From: Streptomyces cellulosae
GTDB taxonomy: Bacteria; Actinomycetota; Actinomycetes; Streptomycetales; Streptomycetaceae
Direction of reading: 5' to 3'
Length of the DNA stretch: 64,000 nucleotides
NCBI RefSeq assembly: GCF_000721105.1
Contig: NZ_JOEV01000009.1
Coordinates: forward strand, 1-64,000
Position numbers and translations under genes: made by a program. The notes under the pieces were generated by a model, which was given only the letters and a program-made list of their open reading frames with translations, ran no database searches and had not been told where the DNA came from. Positions 37,212-45,874 of this stretch are shown here, in pieces (the first letter of the stretch is position 1; the number at the start of each line of letters is the position of its first letter).

Positions 37212-38906
37212 TCAGCTCGCCGCCGTGCCGTTCTCGTCGAGAAGCTTCTTGTACCAGTCGCGCAGCTTGTCGCCGCCCTTGCTCTTCCAGTCGGAGATGG
37301 CCTGCTGCATGTCGCTGATCTTCTTGTGGCCCCGGATGATGTCGTCCTCGAGCTGCTCGAAGTCGTTGGCGAGGTTGGTGTACCGGGAGGGCTCGGTGAT
37401 CTGCAGACCCCAGAAGGACGACTTCTTGGTGAAGGCGCCCATCCGCTGCTCCCACTCGACCATGGCCTTGGTGTAGTCCGGGAGGTCGGGGTGGGCGGTG
37501 GTCGCGGCGGGGCTCGCGACCATGACGTAGGCGTTGAGGACCTCGTTGTTGCCCCTGTCGTTCTTGACCGGCACGCCGTCCTTGATCGTGTAGTGCGTGC
37601 CCTCGACGCCGTAGTTGGTCATCATCCACTCCTTGGTGCCGTACGGCGCCGCGGTGACGTTGGCGACCGCCAGCACGTCGCGGATGACGGACTCGGAGGC
37701 CTTCTTGCTGATGAAGGAGAAGATGCCGGCCGGGTTCTGGGCGTACAGCGTCGGGTCACCGCCGTCGTGGTTCCAGATGTCCATGCCCCAGACCTTGAAG
37801 TCCGGGTTCTGGGTGGCCTGGGAGGCCTGCTGGCCGTACCAGTTGACGATGTTGTTGTTCCAGATCAGGAACTCACCGGCGGCGAACTTGGGGGCCGGGT
37901 CGGTGGCCTGGCTCTTGCCCAGCTTGAAGTCGGGGTGGACGACCCCGGCGGCGAACAGCTTGCGCGTCCACTCCAGCGCTTCCAGGTACTGCGGGGTCTC
38001 GATGCGGTTGATCAGCTTGCCGTCCTGCATGTTCCACCAGAGCGGCTTCTCCCCTCCCCCGAGCACCTCGAAGGTGTTCATCGCGGTCCACTTCATGTCA
38101 CCGCAGGCCCACCGCTTGGCCCGGGCGTTGGTGATCTCCTTGCACAGGGCCATGAACTCGTCGGCGGAGCGCGGAACCTCGTAGCCCTCCTTGTCGAAGA
38201 TGTCCCGGCGGTACAGGGGCACGATGGTCTGGACGGACGGGGCGGGCTGCGGCAGGCCCATCAGCTTGCCGCCGAAGATGGAGCGCTGCCAGGCGTCGGT
38301 GGGGATCGCCGCGAGGTTCGGGTACTCCTTGGCCTTGTCCCCGGACAGGTACGGGCCGAGGTCGGCCATCTTGCCGACGATGGCGCTGGGTATCTTGCCC
38401 ATCATGTTCCAGCTGGGGATGACGACCACGTCCGGGACGTCACTGGAGGCGAGGACCGCGCCGAGCTTCTGGTCGTAGGTGTTGCCGTCCTGGTTCTGCC
38501 ACTGGACGTCGACGCCGATCAGGTCGTTCATCGACGTGTAGTAGGGGTTGTTCCCCTTGGGCGGGGAGCCCCAGAACGGCGACATGATGGTGACCTTGCC
38601 ACCCTTGCCGAGCTTCTTCGCGACCGAGGTCTTGAGGGAGGAGCCGTCGAGTTTGGCGGTGAAGCCCATCGACGACCCGTTCTTGGACGGGATGTCCGGC
38701 GTCACCACGTTGCTCGCGACGAAGGCCGGCAGGATCTTCTTCGCGTCCTTGCCCGACGTGGTTCCCTCACGCGCCTTGCTGTCCGAACCGCCGCAGGCGG
38801 CAAGCAGCGGCATCCCTCCGGCCACCGCGGCGGTGGCGACCGCCGTCGAGGCGAGGAAGCTTCTCCGGCTCGGCCCGGAGGAGGCGGAAGCGGCGTTCGG
38901 CGTCAT
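37212..38906 (-). CDS. Lipoprotein solute-binding protein of the oligosaccharide importer
   Basis: A 564-residue extracellular binding protein of the LplA/YtcQ type, longer than ordinary sugar-binding proteins (~430). The N-terminus has a Tat motif (PSRRSFLAS) and the lipobox LLAAC at C38. It is the first gene of the leftward seven-gene operon (binding protein, two permeases, GH74, GH42, GH95, GH12). The ligand is inferred to be decorated xyloglucan oligosaccharide. No ATPase gene is near, so a shared ATPase such as MsiK is likely to power it. Confidence 0.9.
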   Translation of the reverse strand: MTPNAASASSGPSRRSFLASTAVATAAVAGGMPLLAACGGSDSKAREGTTSGKDAKKILPAFVASNVVTPDIPSKNGSSMGFTAKLDGSSLKTSVAKKLGKGGKVTIMSPFWGSPPKGNNPYYTSMNDLIGVDVQWQNQDGNTYDQKLGAVLASSDVPDVVVIPSWNMMGKIPSAIVGKMADLGPYLSGDKAKEYPNLAAIPTDAWQRSIFGGKLMGLPQPAPSVQTIVPLYRRDIFDKEGYEVPRSADEFMALCKEITNARAKRWACGDMKWTAMNTFEVLGGGEKPLWWNMQDGKLINRIETPQYLEALEWTRKLFAAGVVHPDFKLGKSQATDPAPKFAAGEFLIWNNNIVNWYGQQASQATQNPDFKVWGMDIWNHDGGDPTLYAQNPAGIFSFISKKASESVIRDVLAVANVTAAPYGTKEWMMTNYGVEGTHYTIKDGVPVKNDRGNNEVLNAYVMVASPAATTAHPDLPDYTKAMVEWEQRMGAFTKKSSFWGLQITEPSRYTNLANDFEQLEDDIIRGHKKISDMQQAISDWKSKGGDKLRDWYKKLLDENGTAAS

Positions 38907-39050
38907 TGCGTCAACCCTTCATGGCGCACCAGGACACCCGGCGGTGGGCCGTCGGCTGCGGTGTCTTCAGTGGAACTGGCTGAGCTGAAGCGGTTCTCGG
39001 ATCCCCGGAGGACGCACACCCAGCGGCGGCGATTCCTCGCGGTCGAAGTA

Positions 39051-39104
39051 GTCGAAGCGCTTCGATGTTGCTGCGAGGTTAAGTGAACACCCAGGGGTGC
39101 ACAA
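39051..39104 (-). promoter_or_regulatory. Promoter and operator O3 of the importer operon
   Basis: On the leftward strand, -35 TTGTGC (39099-39104), a 17-bp spacer and -10 TAACCT (39076-39081) make a plausible promoter about 145 bp from the binding-protein start. The palindrome TCGAAGCGCTTCGA (39052-39065) lies at the expected transcription start, where a bound LacI protein would block initiation. Confidence 0.65.
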
Positions 39105-39204
39105 GGGTCGTTCCCAAGATTCCTGCGCCGTAGGGAGGAAACAACCGAGCCTTTACGCGGCTTGAAATGTCGGCGGGGAGTCGGAGTTGTTGCTCCGGGG
39201 TGTC

Positions 39205-39247
39205 TTGACACCCACCCCCGGGTCGAATGAGCATCGAAGCGCTTCGA
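39205..39247 (+). promoter_or_regulatory. Promoter and operator O4 of the GH3 gene
   Basis: A consensus -35 TTGACA (39205-39210), an 18-bp spacer and a weak -10 GAGCAT (39229-39234) precede the palindrome TCGAAGCGCTTCGA at 39234-39247, which covers the expected start site. The GH3 start codon is 36 bp further on. Confidence 0.65.
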
Positions 39248-39282
39248 AAGCGCCTCGTCGCTCCATCGCAAGGGGAACCCCA

Positions 39283-42141
39283 GTGACCGCACAAACGCCG
39301 CCTACGCCGCCTTTCCGCGATCCGCACCTGCCGTTCGCGAAGCGCATCGACGACCTGCTGTCGCGGCTGACCCTCGACGAGAAGACCGCCTTCCTGCACC
39401 AGTTCGCGCCCGCCGTCGAGCGCCTCGGCATCGCCGCGTTCCGCACCGGCCAGGAGGCGCTGCACGGCGTCGCGTGGATGGGCCCGGCGACGGTGTTCCC
39501 GCAGGCCGTGGGACTCGGCGCGACCTGGAACACCGATCTCGTACGACGGGTCGGCGAGGCCGTGTCCAAGGAGACCCGCGCGATGCGCGCCCGCGACGAC
39601 CGCGTCGGCCTCAACGTCTGGTCGCCGACGGTGAACCTGCTGCGGCATCCGCTGTGGGGCCGTAACGAGGAGGGCTACTCGGAGGACCCGAAACTCACCT
39701 CGGCCATCGCCACCGCGTACACGCTCGGCCTGCGCGGCGACCACCCGACGTACTGGCGCACCGCACCCGTCCTCAAGCACTGGCTCGCCCACAACAACGA
39801 GACGAACCGGGACACTTCGTCGAGTTCCGTCCGGCCGCGCGTGCTGCGCGAGTACGACCTGCGGGCGTTCCGCGAGACGGTCGAGGCGGGTGCGACGGCC
39901 GGGGTGATGCCGGCCTACAACCTGGTCAACGGCCGCCCGAACCACGTCTCGCCGTATCTGCGCGAGCAGCTGCGCGCCTGGACCGACGAGGACCTGCTGG
40001 TCTGCTCGGACGCGGGCGCGCCCAGCAACCTGGCCGACTCGGAGCACTACTTCGACACCCACGAGGAGGCCACCGCCGCCGCGCTCCTCGCCGGTGTCGA
40101 CAGCTTCACCGACCACGGCACGGACAGCTCGCAGATCGTCCAGCGAGTCCGGGGTGCCCTGGACCAGGGGCTGTTGACCGAGGCGGACATCGACACGGCC
40201 GTGCGCCGTCAGCTCTCGGTCCGCTTCCGCCTCGGCGAGTTCGATCCGCACCACGACCCGCACGCGGACACGGACGACTTCGACACCCCCGCGCACCGCG
40301 CGCTCGCCCAGGAGGCCGCCGAGCAGGCGATCGTGCTGCTCAAGAACGACGGTGTGCTGCCGCTGGCCCCCGACTCCCGGATCGCCGTGGTCGGTCTGCT
40401 CGCAGACGAGTGCAAGCTCGACTGGTACAGCGGCACGCTCCTGCACCGCTCCACCCCGCTGGAGGGCCTGTACGAGCGGTTCGGCGCCGAGCGCGTGGAG
40501 TTCGCGGAGGGGGTCGACCGGGTCCGGCTGAGGACGTCGGCCGGGACCTTCCTGCACGTCCCCCCGGCCGACGCGACCGACGAGGTGCGCGGCGCCGAGG
40601 GCGCGCTCGACCCGGCCCTGCTCGCGGGCCGTACGGACCTGCCCCCGCTCACCACCGACCCAGCCGGCACCGAACTCGCGCTCGTCGACTGGGGCGAGGG
40701 CGTGCTGACGCTGCGCGCGCCCGACGGCCGCTACCTCTCCGTCGCCGAGGACGGATACGTCCGCGCCTCCGCCGACCAGCCCGGGGGCTGGATCGTCCAG
40801 GAGACGTTCCGCCTGGAACCGCACGAGAACGGACACCTCCTCAGGCACGTCGGTACGGGTCGCCACGTCTCTGTGTCCGCCGACGGAGTAAAGGTTGCCG
40901 ACGAGAATCCGGAAACGTTCGAGCTGATCATCGTCGAACGCGGTGAGGACGCGGTGACCCGGGTCACCGCGGCGGCGGACGTGGTCCTGGTGGTGGCGGG
41001 CAACGACCCGCACATCAACGGCCGCGAGACCGAGGACCGTACGACCCTGCGGCTGCCCGCCCACCAGGAACGCCTGCTGCGCGCGGCCCGCGCGAGCAAC
41101 CCGAACACGGTGCTGGCGCTGACCTCCGCCTACCCGTACGCCGTCGACACCACGGCCCTGGCGGCGGCGCTGTGGACGGCACACGGCGGCCAGGCGGCCG
41201 GCACCGCCCTCGCCCGGGTGCTGGCCGGCGACGTCTCCCCCGCGGGCCGCCTCCCGCAGACCTGGTACGCCGACGACGCCGATCTGCCCGGCCTCCTCGA
41301 CTACGACGTGATCGGCAGCCGACAGACCTACCTCTACTTCGAGGGCACACCGCTGTTCCCGTTCGGACACGGCCTGTCGTACGCGTCCTTCTCGTACGGC
41401 GACCTGGCGACCCGGGTCACCGACGGCACCCTCCGCGTCTCCTTCACGATCACGAACACCGGTGACCTGACGGCCGACGAGGTCGCCCAGCTCTACACCC
41501 GCGCCGTGGACCCGACGGTCCGGCGCCCGCGCCGCGAACTGCTCGCGCACCGCAGGGTGACGCTCGCGCCGGGCGAGCAGACGGAGACGGTCTTCGACGT
41601 TCCCTTGTCCGCCCTGGAGTTCTGGGACGTGGCCAGGGACGGATGGCGGCTGGAGCCTGGGCCGTACGACGTCCTGGTCGGCGCCTCCAGCGAGGACATC
41701 CGCCTCCGTACGACCGTGCGGCTCGACGGCGAGCCCGCCGCACCGCGCCCCGTGCTCGAACGGGGCCTGGAGGCGGCCGACTTCGACGAGCAGAGCGGTG
41801 TCGAGATCGTCGACCGGACGAAGGCATCGGGCGACGCGGTGACCGCGGCGACCGGCCGCGACGGTGAACTGCTCTACCGGAACTGCGACTTCGGCGGCTC
41901 GGTGACCGAGGTGAGCGTGTCGGTGGCGGGCGAGGGCACGGTGGAGGTCTCCCTCGACGGCGACCCGGTACTGGCCGCGCTGACGGTGGAGGCGCCCGGG
42001 ACCGGCGGCCCCTACGACTACACCACGCTCGGCGCCGAGTTGGCCGCCGAGGGCGTGCACGACGTGCGCATCGGACTGCGCGGCCCTCTGCGGCTGGCGC
42101 GCGTCGGCTTCTCCGGTCGAGGGTCCGGACAGGCCGATTGA
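39283..42141 (+). CDS. GH3 beta-glucosidase/xylosidase with beta-trefoil-like insert and CBM6-like tail
   Basis: A 952-residue cytoplasmic enzyme. Residues about 25-330 form the GH3 barrel, with the nucleophile D243 in LLVCSDAGAPSN. Residues about 360-700 form the second GH3 domain, interrupted at roughly 415-548 by an insert with repeats such as LRAPDGRYLSVAEDGYVRA and GTGRHVSVSADGVKV, which look like a fascin/beta-trefoil fold. A fibronectin-III-like domain follows (~715-810), then a CBM6-like domain (~840-952). The likely role is removal of glucose from deprotected xyloglucan oligosaccharides. The start is GTG 39283 after AAGGGGA. No signal peptide is present. Confidence 0.88.
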   Translation: MTAQTPPTPPFRDPHLPFAKRIDDLLSRLTLDEKTAFLHQFAPAVERLGIAAFRTGQEALHGVAWMGPATVFPQAVGLGATWNTDLVRRVGEAVSKETRAMRARDDRVGLNVWSPTVNLLRHPLWGRNEEGYSEDPKLTSAIATAYTLGLRGDHPTYWRTAPVLKHWLAHNNETNRDTSSSSVRPRVLREYDLRAFRETVEAGATAGVMPAYNLVNGRPNHVSPYLREQLRAWTDEDLLVCSDAGAPSNLADSEHYFDTHEEATAAALLAGVDSFTDHGTDSSQIVQRVRGALDQGLLTEADIDTAVRRQLSVRFRLGEFDPHHDPHADTDDFDTPAHRALAQEAAEQAIVLLKNDGVLPLAPDSRIAVVGLLADECKLDWYSGTLLHRSTPLEGLYERFGAERVEFAEGVDRVRLRTSAGTFLHVPPADATDEVRGAEGALDPALLAGRTDLPPLTTDPAGTELALVDWGEGVLTLRAPDGRYLSVAEDGYVRASADQPGGWIVQETFRLEPHENGHLLRHVGTGRHVSVSADGVKVADENPETFELIIVERGEDAVTRVTAAADVVLVVAGNDPHINGRETEDRTTLRLPAHQERLLRAARASNPNTVLALTSAYPYAVDTTALAAALWTAHGGQAAGTALARVLAGDVSPAGRLPQTWYADDADLPGLLDYDVIGSRQTYLYFEGTPLFPFGHGLSYASFSYGDLATRVTDGTLRVSFTITNTGDLTADEVAQLYTRAVDPTVRRPRRELLAHRRVTLAPGEQTETVFDVPLSALEFWDVARDGWRLEPGPYDVLVGASSEDIRLRTTVRLDGEPAAPRPVLERGLEAADFDEQSGVEIVDRTKASGDAVTAATGRDGELLYRNCDFGGSVTEVSVSVAGEGTVEVSLDGDPVLAALTVEAPGTGGPYDYTTLGAELAAEGVHDVRIGLRGPLRLARVGFSGRGSGQAD

Positions 42142-42144
42142 AGG

Positions 42145-42182
42145 AGAGGCCCGGCACCGGAAGGCATCGGTGCCGGGCCTCT
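42145..42182. terminator. Hairpin after the GH3 gene
   Basis: A perfect 15-bp stem (AGAGGCCCGGCACCG and complement) with an 8-base loop lies three bases past the GH3 stop. It marks the right boundary of the xyloglucan locus. A weaker 7-bp stem at 42185-42211 may serve the convergent aldehyde dehydrogenase. Confidence 0.8.
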
Positions 42183-42242
42183 TCGGGAACCCTGTTGTGA
42201 AAACGGTTCCCACTACTCAGGGGGCCGTTCGGGGTACTGGGC

Positions 42243-43688
42243 TCAGAGGGCCAGGCCGGTCAGGACCAGCACGCGCTCGTACGTGTAGTCGTCCATCGCG
42301 AACTTCACGCCCTCGCGGCCCACGCCGGACTGCTTGACGCCGCCGTACGGCATCTGGTCGGCGCGGTAGGAGGGCACGTCGCCGATGACGACACCGCCGA
42401 CCTCCAGGGCGCGGTGGGCACGGAAGGCGGCCTGGAGGTCGTGGGTGAACACGCCTGCCTGGAGGCCGTACTTGGAGTCGTTGACGGCGGCGAAGGCGTC
42501 GGCCTCCCCGTCCGCCTTCCGCACCGTGAGGACGGGCCCGAAGACCTCCTCGCAGGAGATCGTGGTGTCGGCCGGTACGTCGGTGAGGACGGTCGGCGCG
42601 TAGGAGGCACCGTCGCGCTTGCCGCCGGTGAGCAGCTGGGCCCCGGCCTCGACGGCCTCCCGCACCCACGCCTCGACCCGCTTGGCGGCGTCCTCGCTGA
42701 CCAGCGGGCCGACGTCGGTCGCGTCGTCGGCCGGGTCACCGGTGACCTGGGCCTGAACGGCGCTGACGATGCGCGGCAGCAGCCGGTCGTACACGGAGGC
42801 GTCCGCGATCACCCTCTGCACGGAGATGCAGGACTGGCCGCCCTGGTAGTTGGAGAAGGTGGCGATGCGGGTGGCGGCCCAGTCCAAGTCGGCGTCGGAG
42901 GCGTAGTCGCCGAGGACGACGGCGGCTCCGTTGCCGCCCAGCTCCAGCGTGCAGTGCTTGCGCGGCACCGAGTCCATGATCGCGTAGCCGACCTTCTCGG
43001 AACCGGTGAAGGAGATGACCGGCAGCCGCTCGTCCTGGACCAAGGCGGGCATCCGGTCGTTCGGGACGGGGAGGATGCTCCAGGAACCGGCCGGGAGGTC
43101 GGTCTCCGCGAGCAGTTCGCCGATGACGATGCCGGAGAGCGGGGTGGCGGGCGCCGGCTTCAGGATGATCGGAGCTCCGGCCGCGATCGCCGGGGCGATC
43201 TTGTGGGCGCACAGGTTCAGCGGGAAGTTGAACGGCGCGATGCCGAGGACGACGCCCTTGGGGAAACGGCGGGTGAGGGCGAGACGGCCCTGGCCGCCGG
43301 CGTCCGTGTCGAGCCGCTGGGCCTCGCCGCCGTTGAACCGCCGGGCCTCCTCGGCGGCGAACCGGAACACGGAGACGGCCCGGCCGACCTCGCCCCTGGC
43401 CCACTTGACCGGCTTGCCGTTCTCGGCGGAGATCAGCCGCGCGATCTCCTCGGTGCGTTCGACCAGGCGCCTGCTGACGTGGTCGAGGGCGGCGGCGCGG
43501 ACGTGGGCCGGGGTGGCGGCGAAGTCCTCGCGGACGGCGTACGCGGCGGCCACGGCCTCCTCGATCTGGGCGTCGGTCGGCAGCGCGACCTTGCCGACGA
43601 GGCCGCCGTCCCAGGGGGAGGTCACGTCGAGGGTGTCCTCGCCGGTGACCTGGCGGCCGGCGAGCCAGAAGGCGTGGCTGGAAGTCAT
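42243..43688 (-). CDS. NAD(P)-dependent aldehyde dehydrogenase
   Basis: A 481-residue member of the aldehyde dehydrogenase superfamily. The catalytic cysteine is in YQGGQSCISVQR and the general base Glu in TLELGGNGAAVVLG; the cofactor-binding IAPFNFPLNLCAHKIAPAIAAG is present. The exact aldehyde cannot be read from sequence. Its position near a PucR-type regulator and gabT suggests succinate semialdehyde or a related product of polyamine/GABA breakdown. The start has GGGA about seven bases upstream. Confidence 0.88.
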   Translation of the reverse strand: MTSSHAFWLAGRQVTGEDTLDVTSPWDGGLVGKVALPTDAQIEEAVAAAYAVREDFAATPAHVRAAALDHVSRRLVERTEEIARLISAENGKPVKWARGEVGRAVSVFRFAAEEARRFNGGEAQRLDTDAGGQGRLALTRRFPKGVVLGIAPFNFPLNLCAHKIAPAIAAGAPIILKPAPATPLSGIVIGELLAETDLPAGSWSILPVPNDRMPALVQDERLPVISFTGSEKVGYAIMDSVPRKHCTLELGGNGAAVVLGDYASDADLDWAATRIATFSNYQGGQSCISVQRVIADASVYDRLLPRIVSAVQAQVTGDPADDATDVGPLVSEDAAKRVEAWVREAVEAGAQLLTGGKRDGASYAPTVLTDVPADTTISCEEVFGPVLTVRKADGEADAFAAVNDSKYGLQAGVFTHDLQAAFRAHRALEVGGVVIGDVPSYRADQMPYGGVKQSGVGREGVKFAMDDYTYERVLVLTGLAL

Positions 43689-44063
43689 GTCGGGTCCCGG
43701 CCCTTCCGCGTTGGGGGTGGGTGTCTCGGATCGTCGGGTCCACCGTAGGGCGCGGGAGGACGAGGGAGGTTTCGCCGATATGGAGCAGTGGGGGGCGGCG
43801 GCGCTACGGTTCGGCAGGGTAGGGGTGCCGCTCCCTGGGGCCCTTCCCTGGACCCACGCTGAGGGCTCGTGAGGCTGCGCTGGGGCCCTCCCGGGGCCCG
43901 AGCGGGGCGCGTGGCGCCTGGGGCCGCGCTGGGGGCCGCCCTCCTCTGGTCCCGCGGCCTGCGCCCGAGCGGGGCGGGTGCTGCGGGCCCCCTGGCGCCG
44001 CGGGGCCGGAGCGCGGCACTGGGCCCGCGCGCTGCGGGCCTGCCCTGGGCCCAGCCTGAGTGC
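43689..44063. other. Gene-free GC-rich gap
   Basis: This 375-bp gap lies between the aldehyde dehydrogenase start and the PucR stop. From about 43840 it is an extremely GC-rich, low-complexity run with many scattered GGGCCC and GGGGCC words. I see no convincing gene. Promoter elements for the aldehyde dehydrogenase should lie at its left end. Confidence 0.5.
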
Positions 44064-45743
44064 CTACTCCGCAGTCGTGGCCTTCAACGCCAGCCACAGC
44101 TCCATCCGGACGTCCGGATCGTCCAGCGAGCGGCCGAGGATCTCCTCCACCCGCCGCATCCGGTAACGCAGCGTATGCCGGTGAACTCCCAGGTCCGCGG
44201 CCGCCGCGTCCCACTGCCCGTGCCGTGACAGCCAGGCCCGCACGGAGGCCACCAGGTCCCCCCGCCCGGTCGCGTCGTGCTCGTGCAGCGCCCGCAGCAG
44301 GCCGTCGGCGAAAGCCTTCACCGCGTCGTCCGCGAGCAACGGCAGCACCGACCCGGCCGCCATCTGTTCGTGCTCCACGCAGACCCGCCCCCGTCGCCGC
44401 GCGACCGACAGGGCCTGCTCGGCCTGCTTGTAGGCCGCCGCCGCGGCGATCGGACCGGCCGGCGCGGACATCCCCACGACCAGCTCCGCCTCGCCGGCGA
44501 CGGCCGCCTCCTCCCGCACCCCCTCCCGCGCCGCCTCCAACGCCGCCGCGTACTCCCCGCACGCGGCCACCGCCGCACCCCCGTCCGCGGCGAGCACCAC
44601 CAGCCGCTGCCCCTCGCTCCCGCCCTCGGGCACGACCAGGACCGCCTCCCCGGCACGCGCCGCCGCCGACTCCACGACCTCGGTGAGCGCGGCCAGCGGA
44701 TCGTCGTGCGGGTCGGAGGCGGCCAGCGTCGCCGCTGTCGGCCTGCTGGGCGGCACATGCGCGTGGTCGTCGGACTGCACCCGGGCGGCCGACGCCGCGG
44801 AGGCCGACTCGGCGACGATCATCCGGTAGGGCGCGTCCAGCAGTTCCCCGTACAGATCCCCCGCGACCGCCCGCGCGTGGTCCGGCTCCCCGGCGAGCAG
44901 CATGCGCAGTACCGCCGCCCCGACCCGCTGCTCGGCAGCGTGCAGGGACCGGGAACGTTCCGTGGTGAGCGTCAGCAGGGCGATGGCCGAGTGGACGGCG
45001 TACCGCTCGGCCGTACCGAGGGCCGCGGCCGTGCCGACGGCCAGCGCCGCGCGCGGTCGCCGCCCGGTGCCCAGCGAGTGCAGTTCCACCCGGTCCTCGT
45101 GCTCGGGTCCGCCCACCACGGAGGAGGCGGGCGCGGGCCGTTCCCGCAGCCGTTCGACGTCCGCGGTGAGCCGGGCGGCCCGACGCCCCGCCCACTCGGG
45201 CGCGGTGGCGACGACGGCGCCGGAGGCGTCGTAGAGCGCCGCCCATCCGTCGACCTGCGCGGCCAGCGCGCTCAGCACGCCTTCCGGTCCGGTCGCCAGC
45301 GCCTGCCTGGTCAGCTCGCGCTGCGCGGCGAAGCCCGCCGTCACCGCCCGGTACTGGTCGGCCGCGATCGCCGCGGAGACGGCCTTGCTGATGGCGAGGA
45401 AGGGGGTGCGACGCGGCACCTCCAGCAGCGGCAGTCCCTCGTGTTCCGCCGCGTCGACGAGGGCCTTGGGGATCTCCTCGTAGGTGACCCCGACGGCGAA
45501 GCCGAGACCGACCACCCCCGCGCCGGCCAGCCGCTTCACATAGCGCGCCATCGCCTCCGGGTCCTCCGCGTCCAGCTTCAGCGCGGTGACCAACAGCAGT
45601 TCGCCGCCCTCCATGTAGGGCACGGGGTCGGCGAGTTCGCTGACGTGGGCCCAGCGCACGGGCACGTCCAGGCGGTCACCGCCCGCCCGCACGGTCAGCT
45701 TGAGCGCGGAGTGGTGGACGAGCGAGGCGAGCGTGGGAGGCAT
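44064..45743 (-). CDS. PucR-family transcriptional regulator
   Basis: A 559-residue regulator. The N-terminal PucR domain is recognisable (TLASLVHHSALKLTVRAGGDRLDVPVRWAHVSEL, then EGGELLLVTALKL), a GGDEF-like central region follows, and the C-terminus carries the PucR helix-turn-helix SRHGQWDAAAADLGVHRHTLRYRMRRVEEILGRSL. PucR/CdaR proteins control purine, GABA or amino-acid breakdown. Lying between an aldehyde dehydrogenase and gabT, it is a good candidate controller of the polyamine/GABA genes here. Its start has GAAGG six bases upstream. Confidence 0.9.
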   Translation of the reverse strand: MPPTLASLVHHSALKLTVRAGGDRLDVPVRWAHVSELADPVPYMEGGELLLVTALKLDAEDPEAMARYVKRLAGAGVVGLGFAVGVTYEEIPKALVDAAEHEGLPLLEVPRRTPFLAISKAVSAAIAADQYRAVTAGFAAQRELTRQALATGPEGVLSALAAQVDGWAALYDASGAVVATAPEWAGRRAARLTADVERLRERPAPASSVVGGPEHEDRVELHSLGTGRRPRAALAVGTAAALGTAERYAVHSAIALLTLTTERSRSLHAAEQRVGAAVLRMLLAGEPDHARAVAGDLYGELLDAPYRMIVAESASAASAARVQSDDHAHVPPSRPTAATLAASDPHDDPLAALTEVVESAAARAGEAVLVVPEGGSEGQRLVVLAADGGAAVAACGEYAAALEAAREGVREEAAVAGEAELVVGMSAPAGPIAAAAAYKQAEQALSVARRRGRVCVEHEQMAAGSVLPLLADDAVKAFADGLLRALHEHDATGRGDLVASVRAWLSRHGQWDAAAADLGVHRHTLRYRMRRVEEILGRSLDDPDVRMELWLALKATTAE

Positions 45744-45874
45744 GGGGCCTTCAGGTATGTGCGACAGACAGGCGTGACGGTCGTGTGCGGGCGTCGTGAT
45801 CTTTGTGATCTTTTAGCCGTCACGTATGAACGACCTATGGCGATTCTGCCTCACTGTACGGTCGCCGGGTCACC

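Noticed and set aside
42185..42213. GTGAAAACGGTTCCCAC, which resembles a LacI/CcpA-type operator
   Set aside because: It lies between two convergent stop codons, not at a promoter, and GGGAACC ... GGTTCCC pairs as a 7-bp stem, so a weak terminator for the aldehyde dehydrogenase is more likely.
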